A stretch of 7,737 nt of DNA from Deltaproteobacteria bacterium (GCA_024644775.1 JAHEHB010000208.1:1-7737), one strand, 5' to 3'. Positions 1 through 5,606 are shown, counted from the stretch's first letter. Notes: generated from the sequence alone by a model not told the origin. Program-made: numbers and translations.

Positions 1-171
1 CACCCCATGGAAGAAAAACACTATATTGAGTGGGTCGAAATTATCGCAGACGGGGAAGCCTATCGGCATTTTTTGAACCCAGGAGAATCCCCTGAAGCAA
101 CATTCAATATTGAGGCACAGAATGTAACCGCAAGAGAGTATTGCAATCTTCACGGTCTCTGGAAATTGTAA
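1..171 (+). CDS. dfx: Superoxide reductase (desulfoferrodoxin/neelaredoxin), C-terminal part
   Basis: This is the last 56 codons of a gene that begins before the window. Superoxide reductase reduces superoxide to hydrogen peroxide in the cytoplasm of anaerobes, taking electrons usually from rubredoxin. The visible part carries four of the five ligands of the catalytic mononuclear iron (center II): two histidines six residues apart in [11 protein letters not shown], then the Cys and His of CNLHGLW near the end. These match His68, His74, Cys115 and His118 of Desulfovibrio desulfoferrodoxin. The fifth ligand (His48) and any N-terminal desulforedoxin-like center I lie outside, so the two-iron form (dfx, also called rbo) and the one-iron form cannot be told apart and the symbol is provisional. 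The gene ends 20 bases before a strong terminator. Family assignment is very secure. Confidence 0.95.
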   Translation, partial: HPMEEKHYIEWVEIIADGEAYRHFLNPGESPEATFNIEAQNVTAREYCNLHGLWKL

Positions 172-190
172 ATCAACGGTAGCAAAATAT

Positions 191-233
191 CCCCGAGACC
201 TTCCTAAGAATGAGGGTCCCGGGGCATTTTTTT
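191..233 (+). terminator. Rho-independent terminator after superoxide reductase
   Basis: The arm 191-200 (CCCCGAGACC) pairs with 215-224 (GGTCCCGGGG) with one A/C mismatch, and the stem can extend inward by about three pairs. It is followed by a run of seven T at 227-233. It separates the superoxide reductase transcript from the next unit. Confidence 0.9.
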
Positions 234-256
234 GTGCCTCATAGCTTTATCGTTGC

Positions 257-286
257 TTTAAATAAACTGAATAAAACGTTTATAAT
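257..286 (+). promoter_or_regulatory. Putative sigma70-like promoter for the second unit
   Basis: A perfect TATAAT stands at 281-286. The best spaced -35 is a weak TTTAAA at 257-262 (18-bp spacer); TTGCTT at 253-258 looks better but would need a 22-bp spacer. A short inverted repeat (ATATT, three bases, AATAT; 285-297) overlaps the -10 and could be an operator, but it is AT-rich and may be chance. The position between a terminator and a gene with a strong ribosome binding site supports the call. Confidence 0.5.
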
Positions 287-316
287 ATTAACAATATCAC
301 CAATGGAGGTGATCGA

Positions 317-472
317 ATGGCCAGCTGGAAATGCAGTAAATGCGGCTATACACTCGAAGCGGATGTGCCACCGGATGAGTGCCCATCATGCAAAGAAAAA
401 TGTGAATTTTTAGACAATACATGCTATACCCCGGATTGCTCTGCCGAAGGGATCGATCAACGAATCGCTTAA
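317..472 (+). CDS. Small rubredoxin-like, cysteine-rich iron-binding protein
   Basis: A 51-residue protein beginning MASWKCSKCGYTLEA. The ATG is preceded by a near-perfect Shine-Dalgarno, GGAGGTGAT, from 305. The pairs CSKCGY (with Cys6 and Cys9) and CPSCKEKC (from Cys22) have the CxxCG and CPxC look of a rubredoxin knuckle pair, but the segment between them is much shorter than in true rubredoxin, as in the rubredoxin-like tail of rubrerythrin. A second cysteine group follows, CYTPDC, for seven cysteines in all. I infer that it binds one iron (or zinc) in a tetrahedral Cys4 site and acts as a cytoplasmic electron carrier or sensor; the role of the CYTPDC tail is unknown to me. It is the first gene of the second unit, 70 bases ahead of the flavodoxin. 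No function is proven by sequence. Confidence 0.85.
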   Translation: MASWKCSKCGYTLEADVPPDECPSCKEKCEFLDNTCYTPDCSAEGIDQRIA

Positions 473-542
473 CCCGGATATTTCAATACAGATCGGGTTA
501 TTGATATTGCAAAAGAATCGATAGATTGACGGAGACAGGATA

Positions 543-977
543 ATGTCCAAAGCACTGATTGTTTGCGCAACAAGAACCGGAGAAACCAGGCAGATCGGAG
601 AGCTGATCGGCGAAGGCCTTCGAATCGCCGGTATTGAAGCGGTTGTAAAAGACGTTAAATATATCAAACAGCAAAGTGATCTGGATGGTTATGATGCATT
701 TGTTTTTGGTTCGGCCACCTATCATGGGGACATGATGCAAGGGATGAAAACACTGCTTTTCATGGCGGAAAATGCAAATTTGGAAGGTAACATCGGAGGG
801 GCTTTCGGCGCATTTGGATGGAGCGGAGAAGCACCGGATCGTATTTATGATACCATGAAAAACATCTTCAAAATGGAAATGACCGACCAACCATTGCGCC
901 TCAAAACCAGCACCCTTGAAGGGGGCGTTCAAATGGCCCAGGAGTACGGACGAGAGATTGCTAAAAAACTGAGTTAA
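543..977 (+). CDS. Stand-alone flavodoxin, related to the flavodiiron flavodoxin domain
   Basis: A 144-residue single-domain flavodoxin, normal length for a short-chain member, with GGAG at 531-534 eight bases before the ATG. It binds FMN and carries electrons in the cytoplasm. The phosphate-binding loop is ATRTGETR (residues 9-16), where T10, T12 and T15 take the usual hydroxyl positions. The second FMN loop is FGSATYHG (55-62), and the third is GAFGAFGWSGEA (86-97), whose aromatic W93 should cover the flavin. This third loop is almost the same as that in the C-terminal domain of the flavodiiron protein further down the window (AAFGSYGWSGEA), so this protein looks closer to flavodiiron flavodoxin domains than to classical Desulfovibrio flavodoxin. 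Its likely partners are the rubredoxin, flavodiiron protein or cytochrome encoded nearby; which one cannot be read from sequence. Confidence 0.92.
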   Translation: MSKALIVCATRTGETRQIGELIGEGLRIAGIEAVVKDVKYIKQQSDLDGYDAFVFGSATYHGDMMQGMKTLLFMAENANLEGNIGGAFGAFGWSGEAPDRIYDTMKNIFKMEMTDQPLRLKTSTLEGGVQMAQEYGREIAKKLS

Positions 978-1016
978 AACCGGAAACTCGAATTTCCGAC
1001 ACAATAGGAGGACATC

Positions 1017-1217
1017 ATGTCAACACCGCAACACTGCCCCGGTTATCAACAATTAAAAAACCTAAAATCATTTATATGTAAATGTCCTGAGTGCGGTAAA
1101 GAAAAAGAGATCTTTTCAGACGAGTTCGACCGGCCTCACACATGCAGCGAATGCGGAAAATCGATCGACTTCACCCAGTGTACCCTAAGCGGTGAAGCCG
1201 GATCTGTTGCCCCTTAA
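1017..1217 (+). CDS. Zinc-ribbon-like small cysteine-rich protein
   Basis: A 66-residue hydrophilic protein with a strong Shine-Dalgarno (AGGAGGA, 1006-1012) five bases before the ATG. Two knuckles, CPECGK (C23, C26) and CSECGK (C43, C46), are 16 residues apart, the arrangement of a zinc ribbon or other Cys4 metal site. Further cysteines stand at positions 7, 21 and 55, giving seven in total. The segment between the knuckles is acidic (EIFSDEFDRPH). No signal peptide or membrane segment is seen, so it should be cytoplasmic. I do not recognise a characterised homologue. Its place between a flavodoxin and a cytochrome gene suggests a role in redox metabolism, perhaps as a metal-binding accessory or sensor, but this is only context. 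Confidence 0.8.
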   Translation: MSTPQHCPGYQQLKNLKSFICKCPECGKEKEIFSDEFDRPHTCSECGKSIDFTQCTLSGEAGSVAP

Positions 1218-1245
1218 CAACCATATTTTTTGCCGGAAAAAAAGG

Positions 1246-1635
1246 ATGAAAATAATATCATTTAAACAAGCTGCGAAGAGAAAGGTCCATCGGGTAAGGA
1301 TAAATCGGTGGTTATTGGCTGTAATTATCGGAATTTTTTTCGGCGCGTTCGTTGTGAATGCCAGTGAAAACAAAGGGGCTGAGCAAATGGTCCTTTACGG
1401 CGGTAAATCGGGAAAAGTACCGTTCCCTCATGCCGTTCACCAATCGGCACTAAACGACTGCAAGGCGTGCCATGGCATTTTTCCTCAAGAATCGGGCGCG
1501 ATCGAAACATTTAAAAAACAGGGTAAGCTAAAAAAGAAAGAAGTAATGAAGCAATGCACGGTGTGCCACCGAAAAACGGCAAAGGCCGGTCAAAAATCGG
1601 GACCGACCCGCTGCAAAACCTGTCACAATAAATAA
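1246..1635 (+). CDS. Secreted triheme cytochrome c7-like protein (PpcA type)
   Basis: From the ATG at 1246 the protein has 129 residues. A basic N-region ends in NRW, then the hydrophobic stretch LLAVIIGIFFGAFVV leads to a likely signal cleavage after VNA (about residue 39), so the mature protein is periplasmic. It has three heme c sites: CKACH (72-76), CTVCH (104-108) and CKTCH (123-127). The segment FPHAVHQSALNDCKACH matches the FPHKAH...CxxCH start of Geobacter and Desulfuromonas c7 cytochromes (class III cytochrome c, hemes I, III and IV); H62 and H65 are the expected distal ligands of two hemes. The histidine normally found four residues before the second CxxCH is absent (V100, with M101 next to it). 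An in-frame GTG at 1192 would add 18 residues and overlap the previous gene, but it would spoil the signal peptide. It probably exchanges electrons with periplasmic hydrogenases or other cytochromes. Confidence 0.9.
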   Translation: MKIISFKQAAKRKVHRVRINRWLLAVIIGIFFGAFVVNASENKGAEQMVLYGGKSGKVPFPHAVHQSALNDCKACHGIFPQESGAIETFKKQGKLKKKEVMKQCTVCHRKTAKAGQKSGPTRCKTCHNK

Positions 1636-1637
1636 GA

Positions 1638-2636
1638 ATGTCTTCCAATATGTTTGTATTAGGACTACAGGGGAGCCCCCGGCGCAAGGGCAACACAAAT
1701 TTTTTGCTGTCACTGTTCATGGAAGAAGCGCAACGGTTGGGGGCAAAAACCCACACCATTCATGTCGATAAGCAAAATATCGTACCATGCAAGGAATATA
1801 TCGTATGCGAAAAAAAGGGATTTTGCCCAATCGATGACGATATGAAATATGAGATATATCCCCTGATCCGACAGTCAGACGTTATCGTTGCGGCAACGCC
1901 TATCTTCTTTTACAACACCACTGCTCAGATGAAAGCCCTTATTGATCGATGTCAGACGTTCTGGGCAAGAAAATACAAATTGAAGCTTTCAGATCCCGGT
2001 CGAAACACAAGATGCGGTTTCTTGCTTGCCGTGGGAGCCACAAAGGGAAAAAACCTTTTTGAAGGTTTGAAACTTACGACAGCTTACTTTTTTGATGCCA
2101 TCGGCGCTAAATTTAACGGAAGCCTCACCTATCACGGCATCGAAAAGCCGGACGATATGAAACATCACCCCACAGCATCTGAAGACATAAGGAATGCTGT
2201 GAAACAGTTGATCAAACCCTTTATGGAGCGGAAAAGAATTTTGTTTGCTTGCCGAGACAATAGCTGTCTCAGCCAGATAGCAAGCGCCTATATGCAATAT
2301 CTTGCTGGTGACACTTTCGAAATACTCAGTGGCGGCACACATCCGGCGGATGCGATATTTCCAACGATGGAAAAAACGATGCAGGAACAGGGGATCGACA
2401 TGGCATTTCGGAAGCCTCACGCCATCAAGAAAGCGATTGATGGAAAACCACTTGACTGGCTGATCACGATGGGCGATAACGAACCCAATCAGAGTTTTAT
2501 AGAGGCGTCAGCAGCATTCACCCAGCATTGGGATTTTCAGGATCCATCTGGAAAACAGATAGAGTTTATCCGGAAACTGCGTGATGACATCGAAAGCCGA
2601 GTAACCGAACTTATTAACCAACTCAAAGCTGAATAG
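1638..2636 (+). CDS. Fusion: NADPH-dependent FMN reductase-like domain plus low-molecular-weight phosphatase/ArsC-like domain
   Basis: A 332-residue protein starting two bases after the cytochrome stop, with no clear Shine-Dalgarno, so translation is probably coupled. Residues 5 to about 190 form a flavodoxin-like FMN reductase / iron-sulfur flavoprotein domain: GSPRRKGNTNFLL (12-24) is the FMN phosphate loop, and TPIFFYNTTAQMKALIDR (87-104) is the typical second motif. The cysteine patch CKEYIVCEKKGFC (51-63) resembles the CxxCxxCx5C cluster motif of this family, but its second cysteine is Tyr54. Residues about 199-332 look like the low-molecular-weight tyrosine phosphatase / arsenate reductase fold: P-loop CRDNSCLS (205-212), SGGTHPA, and the acid loop WDFQDPSG (D302). 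The P-loop arginine (CX5R) is replaced by Leu211, and the two C-terminal redox cysteines of thioredoxin-linked ArsC are missing, so ordinary phosphatase or arsenate reductase activity is doubtful. It is cytoplasmic; the substrate is unknown. Confidence 0.85.
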   Translation: MSSNMFVLGLQGSPRRKGNTNFLLSLFMEEAQRLGAKTHTIHVDKQNIVPCKEYIVCEKKGFCPIDDDMKYEIYPLIRQSDVIVAATPIFFYNTTAQMKALIDRCQTFWARKYKLKLSDPGRNTRCGFLLAVGATKGKNLFEGLKLTTAYFFDAIGAKFNGSLTYHGIEKPDDMKHHPTASEDIRNAVKQLIKPFMERKRILFACRDNSCLSQIASAYMQYLAGDTFEILSGGTHPADAIFPTMEKTMQEQGIDMAFRKPHAIKKAIDGKPLDWLITMGDNEPNQSFIEASAAFTQHWDFQDPSGKQIEFIRKLRDDIESRVTELINQLKAE

Positions 2637-2664
2637 ACAAGATTAAGTGAAAGGAGGACGTGTA

Positions 2665-2826
2665 ATGGATCGGTATGTATGCACCATCTGCGGTTATGTG
2701 TATGATCCCGAACAGGGGGACCCGGACAACGGGGTAGCACCAGGGACAAAATGGGAAGATGTTCCGGACAGCTGGGAATGCCCGGTATGCGGTGCTGGCA
2801 AAGAGGATTTTGAAAAAGAATCCTAA
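2665..2826 (+). CDS. rub: Rubredoxin
   Basis: A 53-residue classical rubredoxin of normal length. The four iron ligands are in [12 protein letters not shown] (C6, C9) and [13 protein letters not shown] (C39, C42). The conserved aromatic and loop residues ([23 protein letters not shown]) are all present. The Shine-Dalgarno AGGAGG (2652-2657) lies seven bases before the ATG. In Desulfovibrio, rubredoxin is the direct electron donor of rubredoxin:oxygen oxidoreductase and of superoxide reductase, and the genes for both enzymes lie on either side of it here. It is the last gene of the second unit, ending 37 bases before a strong terminator. Confidence 0.98.
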   Translation: MDRYVCTICGYVYDPEQGDPDNGVAPGTKWEDVPDSWECPVCGAGKEDFEKES

Positions 2827-2863
2827 AGCCTGAAAAGTTCACGCGAGATTCGTTTCAACCCGG

Positions 2864-2916
2864 TACCCTTTTATGCCGACTACTTTACGATGGCATAAAA
2901 GGGTATCCTTATTTTT
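2864..2916 (+). terminator. Rho-independent terminator after rubredoxin
   Basis: A perfect 14-bp stem (TACCCTTTTATGCC at 2864-2877 with GGCATAAAAGGGTA at 2892-2905) encloses a 14-base loop and is followed by TTATTTTT (2909-2916). Because the stem has an A/T-rich core flanked by A and T runs, it might also work on the other strand. Confidence 0.9.
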
Positions 2917-2989
2917 AATAACCTGTCTAATTGTAACCCCATTATTCCAGTGGATCTCAATTTAACAAAATCTCGGCAGCATCGGCAGC

Positions 2990-3017
2990 TTGCGTAAAGG
3001 GCAAATATGTTTATGTT
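2990..3017 (+). promoter_or_regulatory. Putative promoter of the flavodiiron unit
   Basis: TTGCGT (2990-2995) and TATGTT (3012-3017) are 16 bp apart, a moderate sigma70-like match. Just upstream, TCGGCAGC is repeated with a 9-bp step (2973-2980, 2982-2989). Downstream is an 8-bp palindrome TTAATTAA (3024-3031). Either could be a regulator site, but no known operator consensus is met. Support comes mainly from the position between a terminator and the next gene. Confidence 0.4.
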
Positions 3018-3058
3018 TACCTATTAATTAACAACCAAACATCAGGTGAGGCACAAGT

Positions 3059-4258
3059 ATGAAACCGGTAGAGATTCTAAAAAATGTTTACGATGTGGGC
3101 GTGAATGATTGGAATATTCGAGACTTTCACGGCTATTCCACTTGGTTTGGAACCAGCTACAATGCGTTTTTAATCGTCGATGAGAAGGTTGCCCTCATCG
3201 ATACGGTAAAAAGCGAATTTACCGATCAACTCATGGACAATATCTCGGAGGTAATTGATCCCCAAAAAATCGACTACGTCATCAGCAACCACACGGAAAT
3301 GGATCATACCGGTGGTTTGGCGCGGATTATGGGTATAATCGGAGAGGATAAACCAATCTTCTGTTCGAAGATGGGCCAAAAGAATCTTCCGAAACATTTT
3401 GGATCGCGTTTTAATTACCAGGCAGTGCAGGAAGCCGAAACGCTCAAGCTGGGCCGGAAAACGATAGCCTTTCTCGAGACACGTATGGTCCATTGGCCTG
3501 ACAGTATGTTTTCTTACCTTGTGGAAGACAAAATCCTATTTTCCAGCGACGGTTTCGGCCAACATTATGCCGGATTTGAAAAATTTGACGACGTAATCGG
3601 CGACGAAATCATGTGGCATGCAAAGAAGTACTTTGCGAACATTCTGCTTCTTTACGCTCCGCTGATTCTAAAATTAGTTGAAAAGGTAAAAGAGCTCGGT
3701 CTTGAAATCAACATGATTTGCCCGGACCATGGCGTCATATGGCGCAAAAATCCCGGCAAAATCATTGACGCGTATGCCCGTTGGAGTAAACAGGAAACGG
3801 ATAAAAAGGCGTTGGTGATATATGATACCATGTGGCACAGTACCGAACGAATGGCCGATGCCATTGCCTCCGGGTTAGCCTCGGAAGGTATCTCAGTCCG
3901 CCCCATGCATCTTCGAAGATGGCACCGGTCCGACATCATGACGGAAGCTTTAGATGCAAAAGCGATCATTGTTGGATCACCCACCCTGAACAACGGCTTA
4001 TTTCCCACTGTGTCGGATATCTTAACGTATATGAAAGGTCTCAAACCCAAAGATAGAATCGGAGCGGCGTTCGGATCTTACGGCTGGAGCGGTGAAGCCG
4101 TTAAACTCGTCAAAGAGCAATTGAATGAGATGAAATTCAATCTGATGGAACCGGATATAAGGCTTCAGTATGTACCGGATAAATCGGGACTTGAATCCTG
4201 CTATCGTTTCGGAAAGGAAATCGGTGAGGCCATACACGGTGATGGGCCTGCGAAGTGA
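3059..4258 (+). CDS. fprA: Flavodiiron protein (rubredoxin:oxygen oxidoreductase)
   Basis: A 399-residue class A flavodiiron protein, close to the 402 residues of Desulfovibrio gigas ROO, with AGGTGAGG (3044-3051) seven bases before the ATG. It reduces O2 to water (some members prefer NO to N2O) in the cytoplasm, with electrons from rubredoxin. The N-terminal metallo-beta-lactamase-like domain (about 1-250) holds all diiron ligands: H78, E80, D82 in NHTEMDHTGG, H145 in MVHWPDSM, the bridging D164 in SSDGFG, and H224 in CPDHGV. Nothing is missing from the site. The flavodoxin domain (about 251-399) has the FMN loops YDTMWHSTERMA (255-266), GSPTLNNG (306-313) and AAFGSYGWSGEA (336-347). No extra rubredoxin or reductase domain is fused, so it needs the separate rubredoxin encoded just upstream. 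The ferredoxin gene follows directly. Also called roo in sulfate reducers. Confidence 0.97.
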   Translation: MKPVEILKNVYDVGVNDWNIRDFHGYSTWFGTSYNAFLIVDEKVALIDTVKSEFTDQLMDNISEVIDPQKIDYVISNHTEMDHTGGLARIMGIIGEDKPIFCSKMGQKNLPKHFGSRFNYQAVQEAETLKLGRKTIAFLETRMVHWPDSMFSYLVEDKILFSSDGFGQHYAGFEKFDDVIGDEIMWHAKKYFANILLLYAPLILKLVEKVKELGLEINMICPDHGVIWRKNPGKIIDAYARWSKQETDKKALVIYDTMWHSTERMADAIASGLASEGISVRPMHLRRWHRSDIMTEALDAKAIIVGSPTLNNGLFPTVSDILTYMKGLKPKDRIGAAFGSYGWSGEAVKLVKEQLNEMKFNLMEPDIRLQYVPDKSGLESCYRFGKEIGEAIHGDGPAK

Positions 4259-4260
4259 CA

Positions 4261-4452
4261 ATGAAAGCACCCGTTGTCGATCTCAGCGAATGCATCTTAT
4301 GCGGCGTATGTCAGGAAGTCTGCCCAACCGTCTTCTCCCTTAGCGATGCCGGATACATCGAAGTTTCCGATCGTTTGGAATACCCTGAATTAGAAGTGGA
4401 TGAAGCCATAAAGAATTGCCCCACAAGATGCATCGATTGGGAAGAAACATAG
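4261..4452 (+). CDS. Single-cluster [4Fe-4S] ferredoxin
   Basis: A 63-residue ferredoxin, near the 58 residues of Desulfovibrio gigas ferredoxin. The motif CILCGVCQEVCP (C11, C14, C17, C21) and the distal NCP (C53) give the CxxCxxC...CP set for one [4Fe-4S] cluster; the second CxxCxxC of two-cluster ferredoxins is absent. C21 and the extra C57 might form a disulfide, as the matching non-ligand pair does in D. gigas. The start is ATG 4261. A GTG at 4255 overlaps the flavodiiron stop by four bases (GTGA) and would add two residues. No separate Shine-Dalgarno is visible, so translation is probably coupled to the flavodiiron gene. It may supply electrons to the flavodiiron protein, directly or through rubredoxin. 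Confidence 0.93.
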   Translation: MKAPVVDLSECILCGVCQEVCPTVFSLSDAGYIEVSDRLEYPELEVDEAIKNCPTRCIDWEET

Positions 4453-4490
4453 AGATATAAACGACGTCCCCGATTACCCCTGTGTGTTTC

Positions 4491-5198
4491 ATGTCAGCAA
4501 GACACCTCAAACGAACCTTAAAAAGCCTCCTTGGGCAATCTGATTTTAATAGAGGTCTTGAAATTATCCGATGCGTTCCACCTCGACAGGTCGTAAACCC
4601 ACTTTTTTCTTTTTTCTTCGCAACGGATGAGATGGTTAAATGGCGGGCCATTACCGCTGTTGGTATTGTTGTGTGCGACTTGGCAAATCAAGAGATGGAA
4701 TCAGCCCGTAACATCATGCGGCGACTCATGTGGAACTTAAACGACGAATCGGGGGGAATCGGATGGGGATCCCCGGAAGCCATGGGAGAAATCATGTCCC
4801 GCCACCAACAGCTGGCGGATGAATTCAGCTGGCTCCTCGTCTCATATGTCAATAAAGAGGGAAACTATATTGAGCATGAAATGCTTCAAAGGGGTGTACT
4901 CTGGGGCATCGGAAGACTGGCGCATGTTCGACCGGGGCTCCTTCGGGATGCAATTCCGTTTCTACCTCCGTATCTTCAATCAAAAGATCCGATACTTCGG
5001 GGGATAACCACTTGGACAGCCGGCGCCCTTCCTTCCGAGTTAACGGAATCATTACTTCAGAATCTCACGAAAGACAACGCATCCCTTAAAATATTTATCG
5101 ATGGCCGGCTACTTGAACGCACGATAAGTCGGCTGGCCAGGGATGCGTTGTCATCTCACAGACTGCTGGACGCAGAGGACCAAACGCTCACATATTGA
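4491..5198 (+). CDS. HEAT-like helical-repeat protein, possibly DVU0298 family
   Basis: A 235-residue all-helical protein with no cysteine cluster, signal peptide or catalytic motif that I can see. Repeated helix pairs resembling HEAT or armadillo units appear at about 38-64 (MVKWRAITAVGIVV), 70-102, 113-145 (MLQRGVLWGIGRLA) and 150-180 (DPILRGITTWTAGAL). The stretch DESGGIGWGSPEAMGEIM (85-102) is Gly-rich and looks like a conserved surface, perhaps a binding site. The pattern reminds me of the uncharacterised DVU0298 family of sulfate reducers, from memory only. The start is uncertain: GTG 4482 would add three residues, and neither start has a Shine-Dalgarno. It sits 38 bases after the ferredoxin and probably shares its transcript; a scaffold or partner role is inference. 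Confidence 0.8.
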   Translation: MSARHLKRTLKSLLGQSDFNRGLEIIRCVPPRQVVNPLFSFFFATDEMVKWRAITAVGIVVCDLANQEMESARNIMRRLMWNLNDESGGIGWGSPEAMGEIMSRHQQLADEFSWLLVSYVNKEGNYIEHEMLQRGVLWGIGRLAHVRPGLLRDAIPFLPPYLQSKDPILRGITTWTAGALPSELTESLLQNLTKDNASLKIFIDGRLLERTISRLARDALSSHRLLDAEDQTLTY

Positions 5199-5267
5199 GT
5201 GTAGCCTCCGATCGCCTAAGGACGGTAGCTTCCGAGTTTCGTTCAAGTAAGACCCAGGGCGTTTATT

Positions 5268-5282
5268 GGTGTCAGGTGTCAG
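5268..5282. repeat. GGTGTCA tandem pair
   Basis: GGTGTCA occurs twice in a row (5268-5274, 5275-5281), followed by G. The 8-mer GGTGTCAG occurs again in the same orientation at 5598-5605, beyond the inverted repeat, so it brackets a segment of about 315 bp. Confidence 0.85.
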
Positions 5283-5343
5283 CGCCGCCGCTGGCCGCCA
5301 GCGACCAGTTTGATCGAACAGGAAACTTTTGAGCTTCGGCTTA

Positions 5344-5573
5344 AAATTCCAAATCACAAGTAACAAATAACAAACAAATCACAATGACAAAAATTCAAAA
5401 TCCCAAACGCGAATATAATCTCGAAAAATGAGTGTACCAGTTCGCTAAAATTGTTCGTTAAAGCATTGCATCAAACCATTGCAAATATGATCTCAATTTG
5501 AATTGTATGTTTGGGTCATTGAATATTGGAATTTGATATTTATTTGGAATTTGGTGCTTGGGATTTGGGATTT
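5344..5573. repeat. Imperfect inverted repeat with 65-bp arms
   Basis: The left arm is 5344-5408 and the right arm is 5509-5573, with 100 bases between. Aligned by hand without gaps, the left arm and the reverse complement of the right arm agree at 48 of 65 positions, including the outer AAAT and a perfect CCCAAAC at the inner ends. Both arms are built largely of 7-bp units related to AAATYCC (left: AAATTCC, AAATCAC, AAGTAAC, AAATAAC). The element could form a long hairpin and might end transcription from either side. I infer a dispersed non-autonomous repeat; no transposase is present. Confidence 0.8.
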
Positions 5574-5606
5574 TACCAGGTTTCTCAGACGAGACGAGGT
5601 GTCAGT

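Noticed and set aside
210..413. Open frame of 67 codons on the + strand
   Set aside because: It starts inside the terminator, has no ribosome binding site and overlaps, in another frame, the cysteine-rich gene at 317-472, which has a strong one.
471..499. Hairpin after the rubredoxin-like gene (AACCCG with CGGGTT)
   Set aside because: Stem of about eight pairs with a bulge and no T run, so not a terminator; at most an RNA processing or stability element.
981..998. Hairpin CGGAAA / TTTCCG between the flavodoxin and zinc-ribbon genes
   Set aside because: Six pairs only and no T run; too weak to call as a terminator.
498..1004. Open frame of 168 codons on the - strand
   Set aside because: It lies opposite the clear flavodoxin gene and shows no family motif; a shadow of that gene.
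1192..1245. GTG start for the cytochrome, overlapping the zinc-ribbon gene
   Set aside because: The added 18 residues put a long polar extension with a cysteine before the signal peptide; ATG 1246 gives a normal secreted cytochrome.
1989..2420. Open frame of 143 codons on the - strand
   Set aside because: Antisense to the flavin reductase/phosphatase fusion, with no recognisable domain.
3022..3034. Rex-like half-site TTAACAA before the flavodiiron gene
   Set aside because: Only one half matches; the opposing half (TTGTTAA) is absent at the required spacing.
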